8,592 nt of DNA from an uncultured Chloroflexota bacterium (GTDB lineage Bacteria; Chloroflexota; Dehalococcoidia; UBA3495), in the NCBI GenBank assembly GCA_913020235.1, contig CAJWBT010000083.1, positions 1 through 8,592 on the forward strand. The letters are read 5' to 3'. Both the position numbers and the translations under genes were made by a program. The notes under the pieces are model-generated. The model was given only the letters and a program-made list of their open reading frames with translations. It made no database searches and was not told the origin of the DNA. Each line of letters opens with the position of its first letter. Position 1 is the stretch's first letter. This document shows positions 1 to 5,816 of this stretch, one piece after another.

Positions 1-109
1 CCTTCAGGTTGCCGAGTATGTCGGTGAACCAGAGACGGATGAACTTGACGTCGTTCTCTTGGGCGCTCCTCAACACGAATTCGCGTTCGGCGGCCCGGTC
101 GTCTGACAT
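1..109 (-). CDS. glnA: Glutamine synthetase, N-terminal fragment (5' end of gene; runs off the window)
   Basis: The minus-strand reading from the ATG at 107-109 gives 36 residues. They contain VKFIRLWFTDILGNLK, the first beta-strand segment of GlnA-type glutamine synthetases, where the family shows a V-K-F-(I/V)-x-L-x-F-T-D-x-x-G pattern. The enzyme makes glutamine from glutamate, ammonia and ATP in the cytoplasm. A good ribosome binding site (GGAGG, 7 bases before the ATG) fixes the start, and a possible promoter lies just upstream. The gene diverges from ftsH. Only the N-terminus is visible, so the GlnA subtype cannot be decided, and a glutamine-synthetase-like ligase such as a gamma-glutamylpolyamine synthetase remains possible. 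Confidence 0.82.
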   Translation of the reverse strand, partial: MSDDRAAEREFVLRSAQENDVKFIRLWFTDILGNLK

Positions 110-144
110 GTTAGCCCCTCCGAGATGAACCCCAGGATGCTCCC

Positions 145-173
145 ATTGTACTCGGTGACTGGCGCTGGGGAAA
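145..173 (-). promoter_or_regulatory. Possible promoter of the glutamine synthetase gene
   Basis: On the minus strand, TACAAT (145-150, 5 of 6 matches to the -10 consensus) sits 17 bases from TTTCCC (168-173), a weak -35 with 3 of 6 matches. Transcription would start near 138 and leave a leader of about 30 bases before the ATG at 109. The weak -35 suggests dependence on an activator or a chance match. Confidence 0.4.
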
Positions 174-355
174 CCACATGGGGACCGGGCAGTCGTCCAA
201 AGCCCTTTGAGGAGCGGCCGGCTGCCAAAAGAGCAGAACGCCGTCCGCGTGGGGCGAACGGAGTCCGTTTGAGGGACTGCCTGGTCGATATGTTCTTCCT
301 CATGGAGAGAGCAGGGTGGGGAGGAGGATGTTCGGTGAATGAAATGGCGCCCAGC
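174..355. other. Divergent intergenic stretch without a recognised gene
   Basis: This is the middle of the 337-base spacer between the divergent glutamine synthetase and ftsH genes. Open frames cross it on both strands, but their composition is Arg/Pro/Gly-rich and they lack ribosome binding sites, so I do not call them. The only structure noticed is a short inverted repeat, AGTCC (262-266) with GGACT (274-278), separated by 7 bases. No CIRCE-type heat-shock operator was found ahead of ftsH. Confidence 0.5.
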
Positions 356-384
356 TTTGGTTTGTTTTGCAATTTGCCATTTGC
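356..384 (+). repeat. TTTG direct-repeat cluster overlapping the ftsH -35 region
   Basis: TTTG begins at 356, 361, 366, 373 and 380. The last three copies are exact TTTGC spaced 7 bases apart (366-370, 373-377, 380-384). The cluster covers the -35 element and part of the spacer of the putative ftsH promoter, in a locally AT-rich island within GC-rich DNA. It may act as an UP-like element or a regulator binding site. Confidence 0.4.
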
Positions 385-395
385 TCCGCTAGAAT
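367..395 (+). promoter_or_regulatory. Putative housekeeping-sigma promoter of ftsH
   Basis: TTGCAA (367-372, 4 of 6 matches) and TAGAAT (390-395, 5 of 6 matches) are separated by exactly 17 bases. Transcription would begin near 402, giving a leader of about 45 bases. The same TAGAAT hexamer recurs in the hflK promoter and a close relative, TAGACT, in two others in this window, which supports it as the local -10 style. Confidence 0.65.
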
Positions 396-431
396 ATTAC
401 GATAGGGTACTGCGGGCGCTGCTGGACGGTC

Positions 432-449
432 AGGTGAGAGGTGAGCATG
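432..449 (+). promoter_or_regulatory. Tandem Shine-Dalgarno sites that decide the ftsH start
   Basis: AGGTGA occurs twice, at 432-437 and 439-444. The second copy, within GAGGTGA, is well placed for the ATG at 447 (5 bases between GAGG and ATG). The first could serve a GTG at 441, which would add two residues (M-S) to the protein. The ATG is preferred because the remaining N-terminus, [15 protein letters not shown], is what I expect for FtsH of this type. Confidence 0.6.
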
Positions 450-2432
450 GGAAATAACCGGTGGCTAAGAAATAGCTTCGTTTATCTCCTGGTCATCATC
501 GGCATTATCGTCATCTTTTATACCCTGCTGCCCAGCTTCGGTGGACGAAACGAAGAGCCGCTGACCACCGTTATCGCCATGGCCAAGAACGGCGAGATCC
601 GCGAGGTCGTGGTTGACGGCAGGAAGCTCGTCGTCTACCCCAGGGCCACCGGCCGGGCCGGCGCGGACCGCTTCACCAGCAGGATTGGGAGCGACACAGA
701 CGTGATCGGCCTGATGCTGGAAAGCGGCGTGGAGGTGGGTCCGCCCGGCGGTGTTGAGGTTGCTTTCAAGGGCTCCAGCGGCCTGAGCAGCTTCTTCGGG
801 CTGCTGCTCAACTTCCTGCCCCTGATCTTCTTCGGCGGCCTCATTTTGTTCATGATGCGACAGGCTCAGGGGAGCAACAACCAGACCATGAGCTTCGGGC
901 GCAGCCGTGCCCGGATGATGCCCTTCAACCGCCCCGGCGTAACCTTTGCCGACGTGGCCGGTGTGGAGGAGGCCAAGAACGAGCTAGAGGAAGTGGTGGA
1001 GTTCCTGAAGTACCCTGAACGGTTCCTTTCCCTGGGCGCCCGGATCCCCAAGGGGATCTTGCTGGTGGGCCAGCCTGGAACCGGCAAGACGCTGCTGGCC
1101 AGGGCGGTGGCCGGCGAGGCGGGAGTTCCCTTCTTCCATATTAGCGGGAGCGAATTCGTCGAGATGTTCGTCGGCGTAGGGGCGGCGCGGGTCCGCGACC
1201 TGTTCGATCAGGCCAAGCGCAACGCGCCTTGTATCGTCTTCGTCGACGAGATCGACGCCGTGGGCCGGCACCGTGGAGCCGGTTTGGGCGGCGGGCATGA
1301 CGAGCGGGAACAGACGCTGAACCAGATCCTCGTGGAGATGGACGGCTTCGAGACCAACACCAACATTATCGTGCTGGCCGCAACGAACCGGCCGGACATC
1401 CTGGACCCGGCACTGCTGCGCCCCGGCCGATTCGACCGGCGGGTGACGCTGGACCTGCCGGATGTTGTGGGTCGCACGGCGATACTCAAGGTCCATGCCG
1501 CCGGCAAACCCCTGGCCCCGGAGGTAGCTCTGGAAACCTTGGCCAAGGAGACCCCCGGATTCAGCGGCGCCGACTTGGCGAACCTGATCAACGAAGCGGC
1601 GCTGCTGGCCGCCCGGTTCAACAAGAAGGCCATCTTCATGGAAGAGTTCGAGGAGGCGGTGGAACGAATCATCGCCGGCCCGGAGCGCAAGAGCCGGGTC
1701 ATCAGCCCCCGAGAAAAAGAGATGACCGCCTACCATGAGGCCGGCCACGCACTTTCGGCCTGGATATTGCCCCACGCCGACCGGGTCCACAAGATCTCCA
1801 TCGTGGCGAGGGGGGCCATGGGGGGCCACACCTCACTGTTGCCCGACGAGGACCGGTACCTGTGGACCAAGAACCAGTTCTTGGACATGCTGGTCGTCAC
1901 CATGGGCGGACGGGTCGCCGAGCAGCTGATCTTCGACGAGGTGACCACCGGAGCCAGCAATGACCTGGAGCGGGGGACCAAGATCGCGTTGAGCATGATC
2001 AAGCGCTATGGCATGAGTGAAGCTCTTGGGCCGCGCACCTTCGGGAAGCGGCAAGAGTTGGTTTTCTTGGGCCGGGAACTCAGCGAAGAGCGCGACTACG
2101 GCGACAAGGTGGCCGAAGAGATCGACGAGGAAGTCAAAGAGCTGATCAACATGGCCTACCGGCGTGCGGAGGAAATACTGGTCACCCACAAGCCCAAATT
2201 GGTTCGCCTGGCCGAGTACCTGATCGAACATGAGACGGTGTCTGGGGACCAACTGAACAAAATTATCGGTGATGACGATTTTGGAGGCGAACCGGGGACG
2301 CCGGCCGTCCCGCCGCAGCCGCAGCCCTATTCTCCGCCGCCGCTAAAGCCTCTGGTTCCTCAGCCGGCGCCGACCCTGTCAAGCCAAAGTGACCCAACTC
2401 CGGCCGCAACGCCCGGTGAACCGGAGATGTGA
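447..2432 (+). CDS. ftsH: ATP-dependent zinc metalloprotease FtsH
   Basis: FtsH is a hexameric membrane AAA+ protease that extracts and degrades misfolded membrane proteins and short-lived regulators. The protein has 661 residues; numbering here is from the ATG at 447. A transmembrane helix (about 10-29) is followed by a short extracytoplasmic domain (to about 112) and a second helix (about 115-137). The AAA module has Walker A GQPGTGKT (208-215), the pore motif FVGVG (241-245), Walker B IVFVDEID (263-270), and a second region of homology with two arginines ending at FDR (329-331). The protease has HEAGH (430-434) with the third zinc ligand Asp506 in TTGASND. The Walker A proline normally at the second position is Gln. 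The tail after about residue 612 is proline-rich (17 of about 49). A hairpin follows the stop. hflK and hflC, encoding known FtsH partners, lie 0.8 kb downstream. Confidence 0.97.
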   Translation: MGNNRWLRNSFVYLLVIIGIIVIFYTLLPSFGGRNEEPLTTVIAMAKNGEIREVVVDGRKLVVYPRATGRAGADRFTSRIGSDTDVIGLMLESGVEVGPPGGVEVAFKGSSGLSSFFGLLLNFLPLIFFGGLILFMMRQAQGSNNQTMSFGRSRARMMPFNRPGVTFADVAGVEEAKNELEEVVEFLKYPERFLSLGARIPKGILLVGQPGTGKTLLARAVAGEAGVPFFHISGSEFVEMFVGVGAARVRDLFDQAKRNAPCIVFVDEIDAVGRHRGAGLGGGHDEREQTLNQILVEMDGFETNTNIIVLAATNRPDILDPALLRPGRFDRRVTLDLPDVVGRTAILKVHAAGKPLAPEVALETLAKETPGFSGADLANLINEAALLAARFNKKAIFMEEFEEAVERIIAGPERKSRVISPREKEMTAYHEAGHALSAWILPHADRVHKISIVARGAMGGHTSLLPDEDRYLWTKNQFLDMLVVTMGGRVAEQLIFDEVTTGASNDLERGTKIALSMIKRYGMSEALGPRTFGKRQELVFLGRELSEERDYGDKVAEEIDEEVKELINMAYRRAEEILVTHKPKLVRLAEYLIEHETVSGDQLNKIIGDDDFGGEPGTPAVPPQPQPYSPPPLKPLVPQPAPTLSSQSDPTPAATPGEPEM

Positions 2433-2438
2433 CTCGGC

Positions 2439-2460
2439 GCCCTGCCCGCCGGGGCAGGGC
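2439..2460. terminator. GC-rich hairpin just after ftsH, possible terminator
   Basis: A perfect 9-bp stem GCCCTGCCC (2439-2447) / GGGCAGGGC (2452-2460) with a 4-base loop begins 6 bases after the ftsH stop. There is no T-tract on either side, so it is not a canonical intrinsic terminator. It may still stop transcription or protect the 3' end, and it could serve both ftsH and the converging small gene. The 146 bases from 2461 to 2606 hold no gene or further clear signal. Confidence 0.6.
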
Positions 2461-2606
2461 TCGGACTAACAGGGCGGCTTCCGTTCACTGCACCCTAGCG
2501 TCTTTCCGCTTCCCCGAGGGCCGGAGGGCGTTGCCAGGTGCCGGTCTTGATTCCCCCTCCGCCATGGCCGGGCCGTTACGCTCAGGTCCTGGCAGTATTC
2601 GTCGAG

Positions 2607-2891
2607 TCAGCGGATCGGGTCGTCGCCAGAGGGTGCGGCTTTGCCACCACCAGGGGGCAGGTTGCGATAGTAGATGCCCCACTGCTTCATCAGGTCCTGG
2701 ACTGTGGGTAGCTGCAACCCAGTCAGCTCCCGGAAAAAGCCGGCCAGAGCGTGGGCCGACAGGTGCTCGCCGGCGCAGACCCAACTCCCCTCGGCGGGCA
2801 CCACGTAGATCAGCCCATTCTGGTGTTCACAAGAGACCTGAATACGGGTCATGTCGCTCCCGGTTGTTATGGTCAAGCCGGTGTCGCCCAT
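2607..2891 (-). CDS. Hypothetical small protein with Cys/His residues
   Basis: I do not recognise this 94-residue protein. Codon third positions are mostly G or C, as in neighbouring genes, and the composition is balanced and protein-like, unlike the Arg-rich shadow frames around it. It has no signal peptide or membrane helix. Cys21-Glu-His23, Cys39 and Glu42-His43 plus His47 could form a small metal site, but that is speculation. A predicted amphipathic centre (about 44-72, with LAGFFREL and VQDLMKQW) is followed by a Gly/Pro-rich, probably disordered tail. The ATG at 2891 has a G-rich stretch 9 bases upstream. Met14 (2852) has a closer GGGAG and would give 81 residues, so the start is uncertain. 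The gene converges on ftsH and diverges from hflK, but any functional link is only positional. Confidence 0.6.
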   Translation of the reverse strand: MGDTGLTITTGSDMTRIQVSCEHQNGLIYVVPAEGSWVCAGEHLSAHALAGFFRELTGLQLPTVQDLMKQWGIYYRNLPPGGGKAAPSGDDPIR

Positions 2892-2959
2892 GGGACTTGG
2901 CCCCCCTCGCGTCTCGCGGCCCGCGGGTTATTCAGCCGCGTGGCGGTGTATCAGAGCCT

Positions 2960-2968
2960 AGTCTAACA
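2960..2968 (-). promoter_or_regulatory. Possible extended -10 promoter of the small hypothetical gene
   Basis: Read on the minus strand this is TGTTAGACT, an extended -10 (TGN followed by TAGACT). No good -35 is present at 17 bases. Transcription would start near 2953 and leave about 60 bases before the ATG at 2891. The TAGACT hexamer is the same as in the sucC promoter. Confidence 0.4.
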
Positions 2969-3026
2969 AGTAAGGTTCGCTTTTCCTACCCGCCCGCTGG
3001 GGTGAAATTGTAGGGTTGCGGCCCCG

Positions 3027-3119
3027 GGCAATAGCCGGAGTTGCTCCGTGCCAAGCCCATTTCCGGCCTCCTTGCGCCGGAGTGGAGCGGCGTTTCCGCC
3101 GCTAGGTGGGCGCTAGGCC
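3027..3119. other. Structured GC-rich intergenic segment between the small gene and hflK
   Basis: Two stem-loops stand side by side. The first pairs GGCA (3027-3030) with TGCC (3049-3052) around CGGAG/CTCCG (3036-3040, 3044-3048). The second is a nested set: GGCCT/AGGCC (3065-3069, 3115-3119), GCGCC/GGCGC (3074-3078, 3109-3113), and a tip of AGCGGCG/CGCCGCT (3086-3092, 3097-3103) with loop TTTC. It lies upstream of the predicted hflK promoter, so it is either DNA-level structure, a terminator for leftward or rightward readthrough, or an unrecognised small RNA. It does not match SRP RNA, tmRNA or tRNA signatures that I know. Confidence 0.4.
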
Positions 3120-3130
3120 TCTGCCCTGGT

Positions 3131-3143
3131 GTGGTTTAACCAC
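3131..3143. promoter_or_regulatory. Perfect 13-base inverted repeat at the hflK -35 position, candidate operator
   Basis: GTGGTT-T-AACCAC is a perfect 6+1+6 inverted repeat. It covers the place where the -35 element of the hflK promoter would lie (about 3132-3137). A bound dimeric regulator would be expected to affect initiation. No regulator gene lies next to it, so the protein is unknown. Confidence 0.4.
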
Positions 3144-3151
3144 GTACTTGG

Positions 3152-3160
3152 TGGTAGAAT
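3152..3160 (+). promoter_or_regulatory. Putative extended -10 promoter of hflKC
   Basis: TGGTAGAAT combines a TGN extension with TAGAAT, the same -10 hexamer as the ftsH promoter. There is no good -35 at the normal distance, where the inverted repeat sits instead. The start would fall near 3167, giving a leader of about 78 bases before the hflK ATG. Confidence 0.5.
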
Positions 3161-3181
3161 CAAATGGACCAATGATGGTAC

Positions 3182-3219
3182 GCCCGGTTTGCTAGGCAGG
3201 CCAGGGGTGACCGGGCCTG
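3182..3219 (+). other. Mutually exclusive stems in the hflK leader
   Basis: GCCCGGT (3182-3188) pairs perfectly with ACCGGGC (3210-3216). Alternatively CAGGCC (3197-3202) pairs with GGCCTG (3214-3219). The two pairings share bases 3214-3216 and cannot coexist. The element ends 14 bases before the Shine-Dalgarno site AGAGGA (3233-3238). It could be a weak attenuation or translation-control element, though GC-rich DNA makes such stems by chance. Confidence 0.35.
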
Positions 3220-3244
3220 AATCTCCGAAATAAGAGGATACTGC

Positions 3245-4345
3245 ATGTACCCACCTGGAGGCTCTCGGCAACCTGAAGTGGACTTCGACCAGATATTGGG
3301 CCGCATCCGCGACACCTTCGGCCGCATCAACAAGCGGTTGGGGGGCGGTGGCATCGGCCTGGTACTGACGGGTGTCATCGCCCTGGTCGCGATTGTTTGG
3401 CTGGGGTCGGGAATTTACACCATCAACCCCGGCGAGCAGGCCGCTCTCCGATTTTTCGGCGAAGCCCAGAGCAACCCCGTTGAGCAGACGGGCCTGCACT
3501 GGTGGTGGCCGGCGCCCATTGGGCGAAAAAACATAGTCCAGGTCACGGAGACCCGTCGAATGGAGCTGGGGTTCCGCGGGACCGACACTGGGGCCATCTC
3601 GGCTTTCCCGGACGAAGCCCTGATGATCAGCGGTGACCTGAACATTGTCGACGTGGCAATGGTGGTTCAATACAACATCAAAGACCTGACGAGTTTCCTT
3701 TTTCGGGTAGACGATCCTGGTGAGCAAACGCCGGGCCGGTCGCTCCCGAGTGGGCAACCCGACGGCCGCACGCTGAAGGACGCCGCCGAGGCGGCCTTGC
3801 GGCTGGTGGTGGGTCAGCGGTCCATCGACGACGTGCTGGTGCTTCGGCGGGAAGAAGTGGCGGCGTCGACCAGGGAAAGGTTGCAGCAAATCTTGGACAG
3901 CTATAGCGCTGGCATCAATGTCCTGAACGTCCAGCTTCAGGATGTGAAAGCTCCCGAGGAAGTCCGGGACGCGTTCGACGACGTTCTGCGCGGCCGGCAG
4001 GAGCGGGACACCAAGATCAACCAGGCCCGCTCCTTCGAAAACGACATCATCCCCAGGGCGAGAGGTGATGCGGAACGGATAATCAGGGAGGCCGAGGCTT
4101 TTAAGCAGGCACGTATCGCCAGGGCCCAAGGTGAGGCGGACCGGTTTACGGCAGTCTTGGATGAGTACTCGATATCCGACAACTCCAGAAATGTCACCCG
4201 CCAGCGTCTTTACCTTGAGGCGATGGAGCAGATTCTGCCGAGGGTAAGCAAGATCATCGTGTCTCCCGAAGCCGAATCCGTGTTGATACTGGGTGGCCGT
4301 GACGGCGTGATCCCCGTACCCGTTGGTCCCAGCCCGAGTCCCTAA
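3245..4345 (+). CDS. hflK: FtsH protease modulator HflK (SPFH/band-7 protein)
   Basis: HflK with HflC forms a large SPFH cage around FtsH in the membrane and limits or tunes its access to substrates (established for E. coli). The protein has 366 residues. A short cytoplasmic N-terminus is followed by one transmembrane helix (about 37-58) and the SPFH domain: NPGEQAALRFFG (61-72), a TGLHWWWPAP loop, ALMISGDLNIVDVAMVVQY (125-143), then VQLQDVKAPEEV (229-240). A long charged helix carries IIPRARGDAERIIREAEAFK (268-287) and AQGEADRF (294-301), and LPRVSKIIVS (331-340) closes the domain. A Pro/Gly-rich insertion of about 18 residues (158-176) is absent from E. coli HflK as I recall it. The ATG at 3245 has AGAGGA 6 bases upstream. 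hflC follows after 30 bases, so the two are very probably co-transcribed. Confidence 0.95.
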   Translation: MYPPGGSRQPEVDFDQILGRIRDTFGRINKRLGGGGIGLVLTGVIALVAIVWLGSGIYTINPGEQAALRFFGEAQSNPVEQTGLHWWWPAPIGRKNIVQVTETRRMELGFRGTDTGAISAFPDEALMISGDLNIVDVAMVVQYNIKDLTSFLFRVDDPGEQTPGRSLPSGQPDGRTLKDAAEAALRLVVGQRSIDDVLVLRREEVAASTRERLQQILDSYSAGINVLNVQLQDVKAPEEVRDAFDDVLRGRQERDTKINQARSFENDIIPRARGDAERIIREAEAFKQARIARAQGEADRFTAVLDEYSISDNSRNVTRQRLYLEAMEQILPRVSKIIVSPEAESVLILGGRDGVIPVPVGPSPSP

Positions 4346-4375
4346 TTCTGAGTTTTTCGGTCTAAAGAGGCCTTA

Positions 4376-5641
4376 ATGAAAACCTTGATCATAGTTGGCG
4401 TGCTGGTGGTTCTCGCTCTGGTAGTTCTTTACCCGGGCAACGGCCAGGTAAAGGCGCTCTACATTGTGGACGAGCGAGACCAAGTTCTGGTAACCCGGTT
4501 CGGCGAAGTTCAGACCGTGAAACGGTCCCCAGGGATATATCTCAAGCTCCCCTTCGCGGACACGGTCATTCGCTTTGACCGGCGTATCTTGCGCATCGAC
4601 GCTCCGCCGGTGGCCATGCCCGACAAAGAAAAGCAGAACCTTGTCATCGACTCCTACGCCCGTTACCGGATCACCGATCCCGTCCAGTTCCGGAAGACGT
4701 TGCAGACCGAGGCCAACGCTCGCAGCCGGTTGGGTGATATCGTGACCTCCGCGCTTCGGGCTCAGATCGCCTTAAGGGACCGCAACGAGATAATCGGCTC
4801 CAAGCCGGTGCTCGACGAACAGGGCAACCAGAAGGTCGATCAAGAGGAAGGCCTTCCCCTGATCGAGAGCAGCGAGTCTCGCACGGCGCTTCTGGAGGAG
4901 GTGGTGGAGGGGGTTAGACTTCGGATTGTCGCCAGGGAAGTGACCCAGAGAGAGGTGATTCCCGTTCTTCAAGGCCGGCCCACTTTCACTGTTCCGATAC
5001 CGGCTGGAGTTCTGGACGCCGATAACTCGGACCGTGACGCCGATCCTAGAACGGGCGTTTCCGCGACCGACGTTCGGGTGACCGATGGGCCGGACGGAAA
5101 CGAGACTCCGGGAATTGACATCATCGTCACGGGGTTGAACCCGGCCGGCAACACCTTGACTCTCGGCCTCCAGGAAGGAGAAACGGTGTCGGCCGGGACC
5201 GCGTTCACGGTCCAGTACTTCGTCGAGAGGGAGGAGCCCTTCGGCCTCGAAATAGTCGACGTTAGAATCAAGCGAGCCGATTTCCCCGATTCGGTGACGC
5301 CCAGCATCTTCACCCGGATGCGGGCAGAGCGCAACCGGATCGCCACCAAGTTCCGCGCTGAGGGCGACGAGCAGGACCTGCAGATCCGCGCCGGCGCCAA
5401 CAGGGACCGGGAGATCATTCTGGCCCAGGCCGATCAAACGAGCAACCAACTACGGGGCGAGGGCGAAGCCGATGCCATTAGAATACTGGCCGAGGCCTTG
5501 GAAGAGGACCCGGAGTTCTTCGCCTTCCGCCGCAGCCTGGAGGCTTACCAACGGGTGCTGAACACGGGGACCACGGTGATCCTGTCGGCCGACGCCGACC
5601 TATTCCGGTTCCTGGATAGTCCCGGCCAGGGCGTCGAATAG
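4376..5641 (+). CDS. hflC: FtsH protease modulator HflC with a large inserted domain
   Basis: HflC is the second SPFH subunit of the HflKC cage around FtsH. The 421-residue protein starts with a membrane helix (about 3-19). Typical HflC segments follow: QVLVTRFGEVQTV (36-48), SPGIYLKLPFADTV (51-64), KEKQNLVIDSYARYRITDP (84-102), GLEIVDVRIKRADFP (290-304), TRMRAERNRIA (313-323), RGEGEADAIRILAEA (360-374), and DPEFFAFRRSLEAY (378-391) near the C-terminus. E. coli HflC has about 334 residues. The excess lies mostly at about 187-286, a beta-strand-like, Asp- and Thr-rich stretch inside the SPFH region, with a smaller charged insertion at about 142-166. The reading frame is intact and the flanking motifs are in register, so this is a true insertion and not a frameshift. 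The ATG has AAGAGG 5 bases upstream. A GC-rich stem starts at the stop codon. Confidence 0.93.
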   Translation: MKTLIIVGVLVVLALVVLYPGNGQVKALYIVDERDQVLVTRFGEVQTVKRSPGIYLKLPFADTVIRFDRRILRIDAPPVAMPDKEKQNLVIDSYARYRITDPVQFRKTLQTEANARSRLGDIVTSALRAQIALRDRNEIIGSKPVLDEQGNQKVDQEEGLPLIESSESRTALLEEVVEGVRLRIVAREVTQREVIPVLQGRPTFTVPIPAGVLDADNSDRDADPRTGVSATDVRVTDGPDGNETPGIDIIVTGLNPAGNTLTLGLQEGETVSAGTAFTVQYFVEREEPFGLEIVDVRIKRADFPDSVTPSIFTRMRAERNRIATKFRAEGDEQDLQIRAGANRDREIILAQADQTSNQLRGEGEADAIRILAEALEEDPEFFAFRRSLEAYQRVLNTGTTVILSADADLFRFLDSPGQGVE

Positions 5642-5681
5642 GGGGAGTGTGCGCGACCTTCGGGCCGCTAGCCGCTCCCCC
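5641..5681 (+). terminator. hflC terminator-like hairpin with UUCG tetraloop
   Basis: GGGGGAG (5641-5647) pairs with CTCCCCC (5675-5681). Inside it a second stem (about 5653-5658 with 5663-5668, one mismatch) is capped by C-TTCG-G, the very stable UUCG tetraloop. The stem starts on the last base of the hflC stop codon. It is followed by only CTT rather than a T-tract, similar to the ftsH hairpin. The rest of the spacer to 5775 shows no gene. Confidence 0.65.
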
Positions 5682-5775
5682 CTTAGGCAGGCCCGGCCGA
5701 GATAAGACACCTGTCCGGCGGCCAGACCTCAGTGTGAGTTCGGAGTTTGCCTGGGGACCGGGGATGACCGCCTTT

Positions 5776-5809
5776 GGAAGGCCGGTGGAAGACCGGACTG
5801 AAAGACCGG
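5776..5809. repeat. Three imperfect 10-base direct repeats
   Basis: GGAAGGCCGG (5776-5785), GGAAGACCGG (5787-5796) and GAAAGACCGG (5800-5809) follow each other with starts 11 and 13 bases apart, roughly one helical turn. The first two also form a short hairpin (CCGGT-N5-ACCGG, 5782-5796). They lie between the ends of hflC and the converging aldolase gene, where they might act in 3' processing or be leftover duplication. Confidence 0.45.
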
Positions 5810-5816
5810 CAGACCC

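Noticed and set aside
125..457. Plus-strand 110-codon frame across the glutamine synthetase/ftsH spacer
   Set aside because: It has no ribosome binding site, overlaps both promoters and the ftsH start, and has Arg/Gly-rich composition typical of chance frames in GC-rich DNA.
984..1829. Minus-strand 281-codon frame opposite ftsH
   Set aside because: It lies wholly antisense to the AAA/protease core, with His/Gln/Val/Gly-rich composition of a shadow frame and no recognisable motif.
2429..3013. Plus-strand 194-codon frame after ftsH
   Set aside because: The product is Arg/Ser/Pro-rich, overlaps the better minus-strand gene and the hairpin, and shows no family motif.
3113..4129. Minus-strand 338-codon frame opposite hflK
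   Set aside because: It is antisense to a clear SPFH gene and runs over the hflK promoter and leader; a shadow.
4772..5449. Minus-strand frame opposite the HflC insertion
   Set aside because: I considered whether the insertion might come from an antisense gene, but the forward frame is continuous, has normal codon use, and resumes HflC motifs in register.
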